Below are positions 25,869 to 34,707 of a stretch of 51,745 bases of DNA, in pieces. This DNA is from DASSUC01 sp035649895 (GTDB taxonomy: Bacteria > Actinomycetota > Actinomycetes > Mycobacteriales > Micromonosporaceae): positions 1 to 51,745 of the forward strand of contig DASRIS010000133.1 of NCBI GenBank assembly GCA_035649895.1, written 5' to 3'. Position 1 is the first letter of the stretch. Each line of letters opens with the position of its first letter. The position numbers were made by a program, and so were the translations under genes. Under the pieces are notes generated by a model. It worked only from the letters and a program-made list of their open reading frames with translations. It was not told where the DNA came from and ran no database searches.

Positions 25869-28259
25869 TTGACGCGAAAGGACACGCCCGAGCCGGGGTG
25901 GTGTCCTGCCTTTCGCGGTGAGGCGGGTGTGACACTGGTCGACCTGCGGGGGGCCTCGGCAGAGGCCGCCATGGACCGGGTCGGCGCTGCGGTGCAGGCC
26001 CTGGGGCATGCTGGTGACGGGTCCCGCCGGTTGCTCCTGCTCGACGACACCACCCTGCTGAAGGCGCATCACGACGTGCTCGGCGCGGTCCTGGCCCCGC
26101 ACGGCGTCGGCTCGATGGTCTGGCTGGCCGTCGGTACCCCCGCCGGCCTGGAGTGGCGCCAGGCTGTCCAGGCGATGCCGTTGCTCGGCGTCGGGCCGGC
26201 GGCGGTGCTGTGGGTCGGTGACGAGTGGGGCGTGGCATGGGGGATGGGCGCCCACGACGGCGTACGGCCGCCCGACGCGGTACCGGCAGGTGGCGCATCG
26301 ACGCTGGCCAGGCTGGTCGCCGTGCTGCTGGTCCCCGAGGTCTTCGACCAGGTGGTCGCAGGCGCGGCAGACCTACCCAACCGGGTCGCCAGCCCCGGGC
26401 TGCGGGTGGTGGCGAGCCAGCCCGACCTGCCCGTGCTCCTCGCCGGGCACGACCAGGCGGTCGCAGTGGTCGCCGGCCGTGATGCCGGCGGGCCCACCGT
26501 CGAGCGCGGCGGCCCGTCGCTGGGCAGCTGCGAGCTGCTGGTCGGAGGGGACAGGACACCCCCTGGGTACGGCGGGCCGCTGCGCGCCGACTCGCCCCTC
26601 GGGCGGCTGCACGCCCAGGCCACGCACTGCTGCCGGGAGGCGGACCGGCTCGTCCGGCGGATGGCCGGGCTGGTCGGGCTCTGGCGCCCGACCCGGTCCG
26701 GACGCGCCGTGCGGGCTGCGGTGACAATGGCCGGCCAGAGCCTCGGCGCGTACCAGGACGCGCTGGTCGACGCGCTCGAGCTGGGGGACGGCCCGGGCGG
26801 CCTCGACCGGTCCCGGCGGGACGAGCTGGAACGCATGGGCGTGAGCTGGCAACCGGTGCCCGGGCTGGACCGGGCCAGCGTCATCACCCGCCTCCAGACG
26901 GCCGTGGAAGGGGCGGTCGGCAGCTACCCGCTGCGCGCCCTGGCGACCTGGCTACAGCTGGTGTCGGACCGCGCCACGCCGCAGGGCAGCGCGGCTCACC
27001 TGCGCCGCCTCGACCGCCTGGACCCGACGGTCTTCATCGGGACGCTCAGCTCACCGCCGCCGTTCCCACTGCCAGCCGCACCGCCGGCGACGCTCGCCGC
27101 GCTGGCGGTCGGCTGCCTGCTGGCGTCGGCCGCCCCGGGCGTGCGGGGCATCGCCACCGGCGGCGCACTCGCCGCCCTGTGGCTGCTGACGGTCGCGGTG
27201 GCCTACCACCGCGCGGCTGCCCATGGCGGTGGCCAGTCGTGGCCGGCTGCCCATGGCGGTGGCCGGTCGTGGCCGGCTGGCCATGGCGGTGACCAGTCGT
27301 GGCGGGCTGGCCAGCGTGGTGACCGGTCGTGGCGGGCCGTGCTGCGCCCGGGCCTGCTCGCCCATCTCGGCACCGCGCTGGTCGGGCTGGTGGCGGGCCA
27401 GGCCATTGGAGCCACGTTGCCGGCGGCCGTGCCGGTCCACGCGACCGTCGCGGGCGTTGCCGCGGCGCTGCTCGCGTACGCCTTGTCCGGCTGGTGGTCG
27501 GGTGCGGTGCGGCAGTGGCGGGGACAGCTGGAGCTGGACCGCGCCGCGCGGCGGGCCACCGCGCAGGACGCGATCCTGCGCGAGGCCGCGCTGCGCGAGT
27601 GGGTCCTCGCCGACCAGCGGAGCTTCCTCGCCAGCGCGGCCCGGGTGATGGCGGGCGCGCTGAGGAACGCGGCCGACGGTATGCACGGCTACCGGCAGCA
27701 GGGCGCGTCGAGCTGGGAACCAGCGGGCGTACGGCCGCCGCCGGACCGCGGTCCTCTCGGCGGTCTCCAGGCGCTGCTCGACGAGGACGTCGCGGATGCC
27801 GCCCGGGCCGCCCTGGCGCCGTGCTGGGGACTGCTGCGCTCGGGCGCCCTGGACCGGGTGGGCGCAGGCGTCGCCGAGGCCGCGCAGCGGCTGATGGAGC
27901 TCCACCGGCAGCACCTGGCACAGGAGGGCATCGACCAGCCGCCGCCCTTTGCGCGCCAGCGAAGCGGCCGCAGGGTCCCCGGGTCGGCAGGAGCGTGGGG
28001 GCCGCCCGGAGACCTCGCCGAGGTGGTCGGTGCGCGCTACGACGGACCGCTGGTCCAGCTGTGCACCACCGGGGATCTTCAGCTGCTTGAGCCGCCTGGT
28101 CGGGTGCCGGTGGTACGGTTCGCGCCCCGTTCAACCCGGGACCTGGTCCTCGGACACCCACAGCCCGGCGTGGAACCGCCTGACGTGGTCTGGACCGGGT
28201 CCGGTCGGCTGGCCGGGGTGATCCGGCTGGTCGCGCTGCGCGCTGAGGCGGTGGGCTGA
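25869..28259 (+). CDS. Large membrane protein of unknown function with decapeptide repeats
   Basis: I chose TTG 25869 because AAGGAGGG lies 5 nt upstream; the frame is open to GTG 25770, which has no clear site. The 796-residue product has an N-terminal soluble region ('VTLVDLRGASAEAAMDRVG', 'RLLLLDDTTLLKAHHDVLGAVL') and a helical middle. A four-helix membrane region (about residues 400-560) contains four copies of a 10-residue Gly/His/Ser-Trp repeat between the second and third helices. The C-terminal helical and beta part ends 'VVWTGSGRLAGVIRLVALRAE'. I recognise no family. The N-terminal 'LLLLDDT' could be a Walker B-like strand, but no Walker A is visible. It may be an envelope signalling protein. 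Confidence 0.75.
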   Translation: MTRKDTPEPGWCPAFRGEAGVTLVDLRGASAEAAMDRVGAAVQALGHAGDGSRRLLLLDDTTLLKAHHDVLGAVLAPHGVGSMVWLAVGTPAGLEWRQAVQAMPLLGVGPAAVLWVGDEWGVAWGMGAHDGVRPPDAVPAGGASTLARLVAVLLVPEVFDQVVAGAADLPNRVASPGLRVVASQPDLPVLLAGHDQAVAVVAGRDAGGPTVERGGPSLGSCELLVGGDRTPPGYGGPLRADSPLGRLHAQATHCCREADRLVRRMAGLVGLWRPTRSGRAVRAAVTMAGQSLGAYQDALVDALELGDGPGGLDRSRRDELERMGVSWQPVPGLDRASVITRLQTAVEGAVGSYPLRALATWLQLVSDRATPQGSAAHLRRLDRLDPTVFIGTLSSPPPFPLPAAPPATLAALAVGCLLASAAPGVRGIATGGALAALWLLTVAVAYHRAAAHGGGQSWPAAHGGGRSWPAGHGGDQSWRAGQRGDRSWRAVLRPGLLAHLGTALVGLVAGQAIGATLPAAVPVHATVAGVAAALLAYALSGWWSGAVRQWRGQLELDRAARRATAQDAILREAALREWVLADQRSFLASAARVMAGALRNAADGMHGYRQQGASSWEPAGVRPPPDRGPLGGLQALLDEDVADAARAALAPCWGLLRSGALDRVGAGVAEAAQRLMELHRQHLAQEGIDQPPPFARQRSGRRVPGSAGAWGPPGDLAEVVGARYDGPLVQLCTTGDLQLLEPPGRVPVVRFAPRSTRDLVLGHPQPGVEPPDVVWTGSGRLAGVIRLVALRAEAVG
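27215..27334 (+). repeat. Four 30-bp tandem repeats inside the unknown membrane protein gene
   Basis: Units begin at 27215, 27245, 27275 and 27305, each a variant of GGCTGCCCATGGCGGTGGCC followed by AGTCGTGGCC. They keep the reading frame and encode the decapeptide A-A-H-G-G-G-Q-S-W-P and variants, between two membrane helices. The copies diverge most in the fourth unit. Confidence 0.9.
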
Positions 28260-28275
28260 CCGGGCCTGTGCCCGG
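28260..28275. terminator. Hairpin between convergent genes
   Basis: CCGGGC-CTGT-GCCCGG directly follows the stop of the unknown membrane protein gene and lies 16 bp from the stop of the convergent DinB gene, so it could serve both. Confidence 0.5.
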
Positions 28276-28291
28276 CCGGCGTCCGGTCGGC

Positions 28292-28804
28292 TTAGTAGTA
28301 GCCCTTCCTGCCGTCGAGAAGCTCCCGGATGGTGTCCAGGTGGCCGGCGTGCCGGGCGGTCTCCTCTACCATATGGATCAACATCCATCGCAGGCTCGCG
28401 GCGGCAGCGCCGAAGTCAGGGTGCGTGCCGACCTGGTCCAGGGGGTGGGCAGCGATGATCTCGTCCGACACGGCGCACTGCCGGTCGTACTCATCGAGGA
28501 GCTGGGCGAGCGGGACGCCCTCCACCATCATCTCGGCGTCCTCGGGCCCGTCCGCGGAGGCTGGCCCCTGGGCCGGCCGGCCCAGGAAGAGCACCTCGAA
28601 CCAGATGTACTCGACCCAGCGCAGGTGCGACACGACGCCGGCGACCGTCATCAGGGGCGACGTGGCGAGGACGGAGCGGTGGGCATCCGCATCGGACAGG
28701 CCCTCGCACTTCCAGTGGATGATCGCCCGCTGCAGGTCGAGCCAGCCGACGAGCTGCGTGCGTTCGTCGGCCGTGTAGGCGGGGCGGACGCGGGCAGGAG
28801 GCAT
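28292..28804 (-). CDS. DinB / DUF664 family protein
   Basis: The start ATG 28804 ('MPPARVRPAYTADERTQLVGWLD') was preferred over the upstream ATG 28846 because family members begin near here. The 170-residue protein is a four-helix DinB bundle of the DUF664 type, with 'SPLMTVAGVVSHLRWVEYIWFE', 'EYDRQCAVSDEII' and 'LRWMLIHMVEETARHAGHLDTIRELLDG'. The His residues in 'VSHL', 'IHMVEE' and 'RHAGHLD' form the metal site of this superfamily. Some relatives are mycothiol-dependent transferases, known for actinobacteria. The substrate is unknown. Confidence 0.9.
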   Translation of the reverse strand: MPPARVRPAYTADERTQLVGWLDLQRAIIHWKCEGLSDADAHRSVLATSPLMTVAGVVSHLRWVEYIWFEVLFLGRPAQGPASADGPEDAEMMVEGVPLAQLLDEYDRQCAVSDEIIAAHPLDQVGTHPDFGAAAASLRWMLIHMVEETARHAGHLDTIRELLDGRKGYY

Positions 28805-28830
28805 GAGGCCGCACGTTACCGCAGCCCGCC

Positions 28831-28855
28831 GCCTCCCCGGCAGCACCGGGGAGGC
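28831..28855 (-). terminator. Terminator after the metalloprotease-like gene
   Basis: A perfect 10-bp inverted repeat (GCCTCCCCGG and CCGGGGAGGC) with a 5-nt loop lies 40 bp past the stop of the gene ending at 28895. Confidence 0.6.
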
Positions 28856-28894
28856 AACGGGGCAGGCAGCGATGACCGGCCGGTCGCCGAGCGG

Positions 28895-29611
28895 CTACTG
28901 GGCTGGCGGCGGCAGGAAGAGCTCGACCAGCAGGGTCCCGTCGGCGAGCCGGGTCACGGTCCGGTTGCTGCACACCTCGCGGTGCAGGGTGCGCTCGCCG
29001 GTGCCCGCGGTCGCAGCCAAGGAGGTGTGCCGGTGGTCGTAGATGCGCTCCAGCATCTCGTAGTCATGCGCATTGGGGTGCAGCTCGTCCCAGCCGGCTG
29101 AGGAGTCGTCCATGCAGCTGTTGTTGCCGCTTGCCTGGTGGTCGAGCCCGAGGACGTGGCCGACCTCCTGGCACAGCACATGACGCCGGTACGAGTTGGA
29201 TGTCCCGTAGTAGTTGTTGACCCTGACCCGGCCGTCAGTGATGTGGTTGCCGTTGATGTGGATCTGCGCTAGACCGGCCCAGCCGGTGGCGCCCCAGTTG
29301 TAGTCGCACATCCGGTACGACCTACCAGCGGGGTACGGGCAGTCGCTCCTGGTCGTGGCGTCGTTCGCCCCGAACCGCTGGGTGTTCGCGAACCGGCTGG
29401 ACCGGTTCCAGTCGGCATTCACGTCGGTTGAGATGCCCGTGTCGCGGAAGCCGTCGCTGAGCGAGTTGGTCGGGTCGAGGTTGATCGGGTACGAGCCGGT
29501 GGACCAGTGGTACCCGTTCCAGCTGTGCGAGGCGGTCGCTGGGGTGACGAACACCGGGATGACGATCGCACTGGCGGCTATGGCGACAGCCGCTCTCCAG
29601 GCGAGTCTCAC
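28895..29611 (-). CDS. Secreted matrixin-like protein with QExxH in the zinc motif
   Basis: The start is GTG 29611, with CAGGAG 6 nt upstream. The 238-residue product has a signal peptide (to about residue 28, 'TPATASH'). The mature part starts 'WNGYHWSTGSYPINL' and contains a 'SDGFRDTGISTDVNADWNRSS'-type stretch common to matrixin-like secreted proteins. The expected zinc motif HExxHxxGxxH reads Q148-E-V-G-H152-V-L-G-L-D-H158, so the first His is Gln; a 'SCMDD' turn follows where the Met-turn should be. Four or more Cys suggest disulfides. It may still bind zinc with altered geometry, or be a non-catalytic homologue. It is transcribed away from the alditol oxidase. Confidence 0.8.
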   Translation of the reverse strand: MRLAWRAAVAIAASAIVIPVFVTPATASHSWNGYHWSTGSYPINLDPTNSLSDGFRDTGISTDVNADWNRSSRFANTQRFGANDATTRSDCPYPAGRSYRMCDYNWGATGWAGLAQIHINGNHITDGRVRVNNYYGTSNSYRRHVLCQEVGHVLGLDHQASGNNSCMDDSSAGWDELHPNAHDYEMLERIYDHRHTSLAATAGTGERTLHREVCSNRTVTRLADGTLLVELFLPPPAQ

Positions 29612-29844
29612 GTGCTGCTCCTGTCCGTAGCACCGGGACGGTAGGTCGGGACGAGCACATACATCCATGAAGCTCTAAATTTATATCAATCATCAATCTG
29701 TGGCATTTTTCCGCGCGGGTACCTTGAGTGCGGTATGTCGACTGCTGGCGTGGCTGGCCTCCCGCACCGGCTCGCGGCGGTCGCCATCATCCGTCCAGCT
29801 GGCATCGATGTTCGGCACCGGGCGGCTCTCGGATCGGAGCAGGT

Positions 29845-31104
29845 ATGACGACGACCGGTGTCCCGCTGGTGAACTGGGGCGGCAACGTCACCTTCCGCGC
29901 CGTACGCCTGCACCGGCCAGCCTCGGTCGACGAGCTGCGCCGGATCGTCGCGGGCAGCCGGCGGGTGCGTGCGCTGGGCAGTGGCCACTCGTTCAGCCTC
30001 GTCGCCGACACCACCCATGACCTGGTCCGCCTGGACCGGCTGCCGGCTACGGTCGAGATCGACGCGGCGAGCTTGACCGCGACCGTCGGCGCCGGCGCCC
30101 GCTACGCCGAGGTCGCCGCGGAGCTACACCGAGCCGGCTTCGCGTTGGCGAACCTGGCCTCGCTGCCGCACATCTCGGTCGGCGGAGCGTATGCGACCGG
30201 CACCCACGGCTCCGGTGACACCCAGCGCTGCCTCTCCGCGTCCGTCGCTGCGTTACAGCTCGTCGGTCCGGATGGCGACCTCGTGGAGCGCAGCCGGGAC
30301 GTTGACGGCGACGCGTTCGCGGGTTCGGTGGTCGCCTTGGGTGCGCTCGGCATCGTGACCCGGCTGAGGCTGCGCATCGAGCCGGCGTTCGAGGTTGCGC
30401 AGCGGGTCCGCCTCGGGGTGGCCCTGGATGAGGTGGCGGACCGGCTGGACGAGGTGTTCGGCGCGGCCTACAGCGTCAGCGCGTTCACCGACTGGCGCAG
30501 TGGTGTGGCCGGGGTATGGCTGAAGAGCCGTACCGACCAGCCGGGGACCGGCTGGGCCGGAGGCCGGCCGGCGGACCGCCCGCTCCACCCGGTGCCGGGC
30601 CTGCCCGCAGGCTCCTGCACCGAACAGCTGGGCGTGGCCGGCCCCTGGCACGAGCGGCTGCCGCACTTCCGGCCCGAGCTGACCCCGAGCACCGGCAAGG
30701 AGCTGCAGTCCGAGCTCTACCTGCCGCGCGATGTGGCGCCGGACGCGTTCGCTGCGATCCGCGGTGTCGGGCACCTGGTGGCGCCGGTGCTGCAGATTGC
30801 AGAGATCCGTACCGTGGCAGCCGATGACCTGTGGCTGAGCCCCGCCTACGGCCGTGACTGCGTCACGCTGCACTTCACCTGGGCCCCGGACGCGGCGGCC
30901 GTGCTGCCGGTGCTCGCCGCCGTCGAGGAGCGGCTGATGCCGCTGGGCGCCAGGCCACACTGGGGCAAGCTCACGACGGCCGGCCCGCAGGAGATCATCG
31001 GCCGCTACCAGCGCCGCGACCAGTTCGCGCGGCTGGCGGCGGAGTGCGACCCGGACGGGAAGTTCCGCAACGCCTTTGTGGACAGTCTCTTCCCGGTGCG
31101 ATGA
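29845..31104 (+). CDS. xyoA: FAD-dependent alditol oxidase
   Basis: The start ATG 29845 has a GGAG-like site upstream; earlier codons are not protein-like. The 419-residue enzyme has an FAD-binding PCMH domain with 'RALGSGHSF', where H48 corresponds to the His that carries covalent FAD in Streptomyces AldO, and 'LPHISVGGAYATGTHGSG'. It also has a C-terminal alditol oxidase substrate domain with 'LYLPRD', 'QIAEIRTVAADDLWLSPAY' and 'RPHWGKL'. It oxidises a terminal CH2OH of xylitol or sorbitol with O2, giving the aldose and H2O2. The Lsr2 gene follows 305 bp later and is independent. Confidence in the family is high; the preferred sugar alcohol cannot be read from sequence. Confidence 0.93.
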   Translation: MTTTGVPLVNWGGNVTFRAVRLHRPASVDELRRIVAGSRRVRALGSGHSFSLVADTTHDLVRLDRLPATVEIDAASLTATVGAGARYAEVAAELHRAGFALANLASLPHISVGGAYATGTHGSGDTQRCLSASVAALQLVGPDGDLVERSRDVDGDAFAGSVVALGALGIVTRLRLRIEPAFEVAQRVRLGVALDEVADRLDEVFGAAYSVSAFTDWRSGVAGVWLKSRTDQPGTGWAGGRPADRPLHPVPGLPAGSCTEQLGVAGPWHERLPHFRPELTPSTGKELQSELYLPRDVAPDAFAAIRGVGHLVAPVLQIAEIRTVAADDLWLSPAYGRDCVTLHFTWAPDAAAVLPVLAAVEERLMPLGARPHWGKLTTAGPQEIIGRYQRRDQFARLAAECDPDGKFRNAFVDSLFPVR

Positions 31105-31409
31105 CGGCAAGGGTGAGACATCATAAGTTCCATTCCGTACGCTCGGATAGCTTGCGGGCGGCTCCGCAAGGCAGCGACTGATGCCTTTGCCCTTGTCTCC
31201 ATGTACGTGCTGTAACAGCCAAAAAACCGTTCGTCGTCACCGATGCTCGTCCGGTAGTTGCCGCTGCCCGGGAACGCAGTCGGATGCGATGCGCGGCGTG
31301 ACCGCTGGCGATCGCGGCTGGTCACAGTCTTTTCTGGTCCGATGTTTGCATTCGTCGTTGGCCATGCAATGATTAGCTTACCAGAGCCGCCCGTGAGGAA
31401 GGCCAAGCC
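31105..31409. other. Intergenic region before lsr2
   Basis: About 305 bp, less GC-rich than its surroundings towards lsr2 ('TTTGCATTCGTCGTTGGCC', 'CAATGATTAGCTTACC'). It should hold the lsr2 promoter. No gene or clear hairpin was found. Confidence 0.5.
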
Positions 31410-31757
31410 GTGGTACGCAAGGTAGAAGTCAAGCTGGTGGACGACCTTGATGGCGGTGCCGCCGAGGAGAGCATCACGTTCGCGCTTGACGGCACGAACT
31501 ACCAGATCGACCTGTCCCGGAAGAACGCCGCCAAGCTGCGTAGCAGCCTGGAGCCGTTCGTCCAGGCAGCGCATCGCATCGGCCGTACGCCGGCCCGTAG
31601 CATGTCCGGTCGTGCGGGCAATGGCGTCCCCAAGGGCGACCGCGAGCAGAACCGCGCTATCCGTGAGTGGGCTGGGCGTAAGGGGCTGGAAGTGTCCCCG
31701 CGAGGCCGGATCTCCCGCAACATCATTCAGCAGTATCATGCCCAGGCTGGGCGGTAG
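31410..31757 (+). CDS. lsr2: Lsr2 nucleoid-associated protein / xenogeneic silencer
   Basis: The start is GTG 31410 with GAGGAAGG 7 nt upstream. The 115-residue protein has the Lsr2 N-terminal dimerisation domain ('VRKVEVKLVDDLDGG', 'ITFALDGTNYQIDLSRKNAAKLRSSL') and the C-terminal DNA-binding domain with 'REWAGRKGLEVSPRGRISRNII'; the RGR core enters the AT-rich minor groove. It bridges and silences AT-rich, often acquired, DNA. Actinomycetes often carry two paralogues, so this may be the main one or a second one. It stands alone, with a hairpin 44 bp after the stop. Confidence 0.95.
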   Translation: MVRKVEVKLVDDLDGGAAEESITFALDGTNYQIDLSRKNAAKLRSSLEPFVQAAHRIGRTPARSMSGRAGNGVPKGDREQNRAIREWAGRKGLEVSPRGRISRNIIQQYHAQAGR

Positions 31758-32391
31758 GCGCCGCGCCGTACCGGTCGGACTATTGGCGGCTCGCGTGGCT
31801 GGCCAACGGGTCTGCTGACCCGTCTGGCCGCCTCGCGGGCAGCCCTTTCTCCACCCGGTATTGCTGCTCTGCCAGGCATGATTCACGTGGTTGCCCGCGC
31901 CGCGGCTGCCGACCGGCCGACATGCGCGATGGCGATCGGACTGCGCCGGCCCATTGTCGCGATCGCGGGTCCCGCCACTCCGCCGTTTCCTGGCCACGAT
32001 GCGGAGCGACTCCGGTGAGCTGACGCTGCTGCGGGGTATCTGAACAGGATGCTGTCACCGATCCACAAACCGCAGCCGTCGGGCCGGGTGTCCATCACAG
32101 GCCGGGCGGCTGGCGGATATTAACTGTGGAGTGCTGGCGTCTCCACATGGTGGCAGATTGTTGACGTCCCCGACCCTGGCCGCTGTTGAGCCGGCGGGAG
32201 GACGCCTGGATACCGCGGGGCCGGTGCGCTCATTGTGGATGCGGCCGGCTACGTCCAGCGACAGATCCCGGGTCGTGCCGGGCGGCAGTGAAGATCCGCG
32301 GCCGGCCTGGCCAGGGAAATGGGCCGTGAATGGGAAGGTCCGCCGGCTGGGAAGGTCTGCTGGCCGGCGGGGCGCGTAGGCCAGCAGCCGC
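31758..32391. other. Long intergenic region after lsr2
   Basis: About 630 bp between lsr2 and the convergent crotonase gene. Apart from the lsr2 hairpin at 31801 I see nothing that codes; short frames on both strands have no ribosome site or protein-like composition. It could hold decayed sequence. Confidence 0.5.
31801..31829 (+). terminator. Hairpin after lsr2
   Basis: Arms GGCCA-ACGGGT and ACCCGT-C-TGGCC (one bulged C) with a CTGCTG loop form an 11-bp stem 44 bp past the lsr2 stop. Confidence 0.5.
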
Positions 32392-33129
32392 TTATCGCAT
32401 GGACCTGCGCATCGACCACATCTGGTACGAGCGCTCCATGTCGCTGGCCGCGGTGAACGGCATGCGTGGTGGTCCGAGCTCGGTGCGGAAGGACCGGACC
32501 GCGTGGCGGGCGAGCTCAGGGTCGGCAGCGGGGACCCGAGCCAGCTGCTCGGCCAGCGGCTCCACCTCCTCGTCGGGGACGCTGCGCCAGGCCAGGCCGG
32601 CGCTGACCGCCTCGGCACCGGAGAGCTGCACGCCGAAGAGGCCGAGCGCGGCGCACGTGTCCCATCCAGCGACCTTGCCGAGCAGGGCGAAGTGACCGCC
32701 GCCAGGGTGGATGCCCAGCTGCTGGAAGCCCGCCTTGATGCGGGCGTTGGTCGCCATCACCCGCAGGTCGGTCATCAACAGGAGGTTGACGCCCGCGCCG
32801 ACCGCGGCGCCGCGTACCGCCGCGACCGTCGGTACGGCGAGCCGCCCGACCCGGTGGAAGACGTCGTACACCTGGCTCATGTCCGCGAAGGCGGCCGGGT
32901 CAGCGGGGTCGTTGGCGACATAGCGCAGGATGTCGCGGTCGCCGCCCGAGCAGAACGTGCCGTGCGCGCCGGCGATGACCGCCGCGCCGACAGATGTGTC
33001 CTCGTCAACCGCGTCGCAGGCCGCCCGCATCTGGCGAGCCATGGAAGGCGTGATGCTGTTGGCCCGGGCGGGGTTGTCCAGCGTGATCCGGGCGATGCCG
33101 TCGCTCACCTCAAGGCGTACGTGTCCCAT
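32392..33129 (-). CDS. Crotonase / enoyl-CoA hydratase family protein
   Basis: The 245-residue protein has the crotonase fold with the oxyanion-hole motifs 'AHGTFCSGGD' and 'GAAVGAGVNLLLMTDLRV', and 'GFQQLGIHPGGGHFALL'. The two Glu residues that catalyse hydration in classical enoyl-CoA hydratase are not at their places: the first is replaced within 'GAGVNL' and the second by Gln in 'GFQQLG'. The 'LGIHPGGG' version is a recurrent actinobacterial clade. It therefore handles an acyl-CoA but perhaps not by simple hydration. The gene is alone, convergent with the region after lsr2 and divergent from the MFS gene. Confidence 0.88.
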   Translation of the reverse strand: MGHVRLEVSDGIARITLDNPARANSITPSMARQMRAACDAVDEDTSVGAAVIAGAHGTFCSGGDRDILRYVANDPADPAAFADMSQVYDVFHRVGRLAVPTVAAVRGAAVGAGVNLLLMTDLRVMATNARIKAGFQQLGIHPGGGHFALLGKVAGWDTCAALGLFGVQLSGAEAVSAGLAWRSVPDEEVEPLAEQLARVPAADPELARHAVRSFRTELGPPRMPFTAASDMERSYQMWSMRRSMR

Positions 33130-33321
33130 CGGGCCAACCTAGTCGTGTGCTCCGCCACGGCTCGCCCGGCGGCTGGCCCGCGGTCGTGACCGCGGCTGCG
33201 GGCCGGACGGCCGTGGCAAGCGGCAGCGGCGCCCTCAGGTCCGGGTGCGCGCCGACCAAAAAGGACAGTCCGACCTGTTAGGGTGGGCGCGCGTTCCTAG
33301 CGATCATCGCCGACGGCGGGG

Positions 33322-34584
33322 GTGGTGGGTGCCGGCGTGCGTAGCCACGGTGCGGTCCGGATGCTCGTGAGCGAGCCGGAACGCGCAGGTCGTGGCGCAG
33401 ACGCGTTGTTCTGGGCAGTCGGCGTCTCCGCGGCAGGAGACGGCCTGCGGTTCACCGCCTTCCCCCTGATGGCCGTGGCCATGACGGACAGCCCGAGTGC
33501 CATCGCCCTGGTCAGCGCGCTGGGCACCCTTCCCTGGCTGGTGCTCGGCCTGCCCGCCGGCCTGTACGCCGACCGCTACGACCGGTTCGGCATCATGATC
33601 GCCGCGGACGTGGCGCGGATCGCCGTCCTCGGCTTCGCGGTAGCCCTGGTCGTGACGCACACGCTCACCTTCGAGCTGCTCCTGGTCCTCGCCGCGGTGA
33701 TGGGCGTCGGCGAGGTGGTGTTCGACTGCGCGGCCCTCGCCGTCATCCCGACGCTGGTCCCGCCGCACCGGATCGCCTGGGCGAGCGGGCGGTTCATCGC
33801 CGCGCATACCGGCGGGAAGGACCTGGTCGGCTACGCCCTGGCGGGACCGCTCTTCGCGCTGTCCCGCGCGGCGCCGCTCGTCGCCGATGCGCTGACGTTC
33901 GCCGGGTCGGCGCTGGTTGTCTCCCGGCTTCGCCGGCAGGTCGGCCCCGCCGCGCCCCGGACAGCCTCTCCCGGCGTCCTGGCCGAGCTGCGGCAGGGCG
34001 TACCAGCGCTCCTGGGCGACCCCCGGATGGCCTCCCTGACCGGCATCGCGGCCGCCCTGAACCTCGTGTTCCTGGGCCAGGTATCAGTCATGGCGGTCTT
34101 TGTCGTGAAGGTCCTCAAGGTGGCGCCGGAGATGCTGGGCATCCTGCTGCTGGTGGGCGCGGTGGGCGGCGTGTGCGGCAGCCTCGTGGCGGCTCGGGCC
34201 TGGGCGGCCCTGGGGGACCTGCGAACGCTGCTGCTGTCCCTGGCCACCGCCGGGCTCGCCAGCGCGGCCATCGCTGTGGGAGACCTCTGGACCGTCTGCG
34301 CCTGTCTCTTCCTCGGCGGGCTGGCCTCGTCGGTCTACCACGTCGTCGCCGGCGCAGTCCGCCTGACGATCATCCCCGACGAGCTGCTCGGGCGTACGGC
34401 CGGCGCGTACCGCATGTTCACCTGGGGCGCGATGCCCCTGGGCGCGCTCTGCTACGGGCTGATGGCGCAGGTCTGGGGTCTTGGCTGGCCGTTCGTCGTC
34501 GGTGGCCTTCTCATTGTCGGCCTGGCGCCGGTCTGCGTTGCGGCGTTCCGCGGTTCGGACATCCGGGCCGGTGCCCGTGCCTGA
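33322..34584 (+). CDS. MFS exporter
   Basis: The 420-residue protein has about 11-12 transmembrane helices and an MFS loop 'GLYADRYDRFGIMIAADVARI' between helices 2 and 3, typical of the DHA3-type drug or macrolide exporters of actinomycetes. The start is uncertain: GTG 33322 opens the frame and ATG 33361 ('MLVSEPERAG') is a good alternative, neither with a strong site. It exports a small hydrophobic compound by proton antiport. It lies just upstream of the radical SAM gene in the same direction, with a tandem repeat between them, so self-resistance or product export is possible but unproven. Confidence 0.88.
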   Translation: MVGAGVRSHGAVRMLVSEPERAGRGADALFWAVGVSAAGDGLRFTAFPLMAVAMTDSPSAIALVSALGTLPWLVLGLPAGLYADRYDRFGIMIAADVARIAVLGFAVALVVTHTLTFELLLVLAAVMGVGEVVFDCAALAVIPTLVPPHRIAWASGRFIAAHTGGKDLVGYALAGPLFALSRAAPLVADALTFAGSALVVSRLRRQVGPAAPRTASPGVLAELRQGVPALLGDPRMASLTGIAAALNLVFLGQVSVMAVFVVKVLKVAPEMLGILLLVGAVGGVCGSLVAARAWAALGDLRTLLLSLATAGLASAAIAVGDLWTVCACLFLGGLASSVYHVVAGAVRLTIIPDELLGRTAGAYRMFTWGAMPLGALCYGLMAQVWGLGWPFVVGGLLIVGLAPVCVAAFRGSDIRAGARA

Positions 34585-34623
34585 TCCGGTGGGCCGGCAC
34601 CGCCCAGGTCGCCGCAGTGCGCC

Positions 34624-34679
34624 GCCTGCCGTCAAAGCCAGTGCCTGCCGTCAAAGCCAGTGCCTGCCGTCAAGCCAGC
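34624..34679 (+). repeat. Three 19-bp tandem repeats before the radical SAM gene
   Basis: The unit GCCTGCCGTCAAAGCCAGT occurs at 34624 and 34643 exactly, and at 34662 with one A missing. The array is in the 123-bp gap between the MFS and radical SAM genes and ends 28 bp before the start codon. Three copies with no spacer make it a tandem repeat, not a CRISPR. Confidence 0.85.
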
Positions 34680-34707
34680 CGCCTCTTTCAGGAAAGGACC
34701 GCCGGCC

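Noticed and set aside
32131..32379. 82-codon plus-strand frame in the region after lsr2
   Set aside because: There is no ribosome site, and the composition resembles random high-GC sequence.
34624..34679. 19-bp repeats as a CRISPR
   Set aside because: Three head-to-tail copies without spacers make a tandem repeat.
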